6,932 bases of DNA from Hydrogenothermaceae bacterium (GTDB taxonomy: Bacteria; Aquificota; Aquificia; Aquificales; Hydrogenothermaceae): NCBI GenBank assembly GCA_027052485.1, contig JALUFA010000261.1, positions 1 to 6,932 of the forward strand. The letters are read 5' to 3'. Below, piece after piece: positions 5,911 through 6,932 of this stretch (position 1 is its first letter; every line of letters starts with the position of its first letter). The position numbers and the translations under genes were made by a program. The notes beneath the pieces are model-generated. The model saw nothing but the letters and a program-made list of their open reading frames with translations. It did no database searches and was not told the DNA's origin.

Positions 5911-6516
5911 ATGATTCAAACTATAGACTGGAAAGCTATAAAAAGAGAACCAGGAAAGAAAAGCGAAGTAAAACAGTACAGAAGAAAAGGATATATTCCT
6001 GTTGAAGTATATGGAAAGGGACATGAAAACGTTCATGCATATATATACTGGAAAGACTTAGTAGACAGACCCCACGGAAACTTCCTTATTAACCTTCACA
6101 TAGAAGGAGAGGAAGAACCTAGAGTATGTATCCTAAAAGATATCCAGTATAACTACCTTGGTGACCAGCCAATACACGTAGACCTATATGAAGTAACGTT
6201 CGGTGTTGAACTAGACGTTGAAGTTCCTGTAGAGCTAGTAGGAACACCAATAGGTCTAGAAAAAGGTGGTCTACTAGAACAACATCTACACTATCTACTT
6301 GTTAGAACTGTTCCTAGAAAGATACCTGAGAAGATTGAAGTTGATGTTTCTAAATTAGATATTGGAGACGTTCTACACGTTGCAGATATTACTCCTCCTG
6401 AGGACGTTAAAATCTTAACGCCTCCAGAAGAGGTTATAGCTGTTGTAACTGAACCTGAAGAGCAGCCTCTAGAAGAAGAGGAGCTACCTGAAGAAGCTAT
6501 AGAAAAAGAAGAATAA
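5911..6516 (+). CDS. rplY: 50S ribosomal protein L25, long Ctc/TL5-type form
   Basis: L25 binds 5S rRNA in the large ribosomal subunit. This 201-residue protein is the two-domain Ctc/TL5 type, not the short ~95-residue E. coli type. The N-terminal 5S-binding domain (~1-95) shows VKQYRRKGYIPVEVYGKG at 20-37 and YLGDQPIHVDLYEV at 82-95, equivalent to the family block for the end of the L25 fold. The C-terminal beta domain (~98-180) contains VPVELVGTPIGLEKGG and VRTVPRKIPEKIEVDVSKL. It ends in a strongly acidic tail (181-201, mostly Glu). Leucine is coded by CTA in 12 of 19 positions, clearly more than in neighbouring prs. It lies 35 bp after prs and 5 bp before pth, in the conserved prs-rplY-pth order. 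In Gram-positive bacteria this form is known as general stress protein Ctc; no stress promoter is seen here. Confidence 0.95.
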   Translation: MIQTIDWKAIKREPGKKSEVKQYRRKGYIPVEVYGKGHENVHAYIYWKDLVDRPHGNFLINLHIEGEEEPRVCILKDIQYNYLGDQPIHVDLYEVTFGVELDVEVPVELVGTPIGLEKGGLLEQHLHYLLVRTVPRKIPEKIEVDVSKLDIGDVLHVADITPPEDVKILTPPEEVIAVVTEPEEQPLEEEELPEEAIEKEE

Positions 6517-6521
6517 TCTTA

Positions 6522-6932
6522 ATGATAAAAGCTCTTATCGGACTGGGAAATCCAGGAAAAGAGTATAAAGACACACGCCACAACGTTGGTTTCATGATAG
6601 CCGATGTTGTGGCTTCTTTATTAAAGTGTAAAAAGAAAAAAGAGTGTTGTTTTTCTCACATCTATGAATGTCCCGACCACGATTTAATCATTGTAAAACC
6701 TCAAACTTTCATGAATAACAGCGGTGTTGCTGTTAAAAATTTACTTGAAGAGTACAACCTAAAACCTGAAGAAATACTCGTTATACACGATGATATAGAC
6801 CTTCCTCTTGGGACTATAAGACTTAGAAAGTCTGGTTCAAGTGGAGGTCAAAAGGGCTTAAAATCAATCATTGAGAACATAAAAACAGAAAATTTTCCAA
6901 GGTTAAAAATAGGAATAGGCCGACCTTCCAGA
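6522..6932 (+). CDS. pth: Peptidyl-tRNA hydrolase, 3'-truncated by window edge
   Basis: Pth cleaves the ester bond of peptidyl-tRNAs released by stalled ribosomes, recycling tRNA in the cytoplasm. The first 137 codons are present and the frame is open to the last base; a complete protein is usually ~190 residues. The N-terminus MIKALIGLGNPGKEYKDTRH carries N10 and the catalytic H20. KPQTFMNNSG gives N65 (E. coli N68), HDDIDLPLG gives D90 (E. coli D93), and RLKIGIGRP is typical. At the position of E. coli H113-N114 the sequence reads Q110-K111 (GGQKGLKSI). A lysine- and cysteine-rich stretch at 35-50 has C36, C42, C43 and C50. The ATG is 5 nt after the rplY stop with no clear Shine-Dalgarno, so translation is probably coupled to rplY. 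A ychF GTPase gene often follows pth in this gene order, but that lies beyond the window. Confidence 0.96.
   Translation, partial: MIKALIGLGNPGKEYKDTRHNVGFMIADVVASLLKCKKKKECCFSHIYECPDHDLIIVKPQTFMNNSGVAVKNLLEEYNLKPEEILVIHDDIDLPLGTIRLRKSGSSGGQKGLKSIIENIKTENFPRLKIGIGRPSR

Overview
The window is a compact, AT-rich stretch of bacterial chromosome. It carries eight protein genes and one tRNA, with almost no spare DNA: the longest non-coding interval is the ~65 bp between carA and ispE. The proteins are rich in Lys, Glu and Ile, arginine is mostly AGA, and CTA, TTA and ATA codons are common. With the gene content, this suggests a low-GC thermophile, possibly Aquificota. That placement is an inference from composition and gene style, not from a marker gene.

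Left part (1-807, + strand): the C-terminal ~268 residues of a YihY/BrkB-family inner-membrane protein, whose start lies outside the window. It converges with, and overlaps by 32 bp, a leftward cluster.

Leftward cluster (3934 down to 776, - strand): carA (small subunit of carbamoyl-phosphate synthase), then a cation diffusion facilitator (CDF) metal transporter with an extra C-terminal domain, then a tandem universal stress protein. Each junction overlaps (carA/CDF by 4 bp as GTGA, or 10 bp if the ATG is used; CDF/usp by 29 bp), so the three are very likely one translationally coupled operon. Its promoter has a perfect TATAAT -10 in the carA-ispE gap.

Rightward cluster (4000 to the right edge, + strand): ispE (isoprenoid precursor synthesis), tRNA-Gln(TTG), prs (PRPP synthetase), rplY/ctc (ribosomal protein L25) and the first 137 codons of pth (peptidyl-tRNA hydrolase). 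Gaps are 5-35 bp and no terminator is visible, so this looks like one transcript from which the tRNA is cut out. The order ispE-tRNA-Gln-prs-rplY-pth is also known from distant bacteria such as Pseudomonas. Its genes supply isoprenoid precursors, PRPP for nucleotide synthesis, and translation factors. carA, transcribed away from the same short gap, also feeds pyrimidine synthesis, so the two divergent operons meet on nucleotide supply.

The region is mainly housekeeping. I found no mobile element, CRISPR array, phage gene or clear new defence-type system. The points most worth a second look are the CDF transporter with a degenerate NifX/NifB-like tail, its coupling to carA and a stress protein, and the overlapping divergent promoters.
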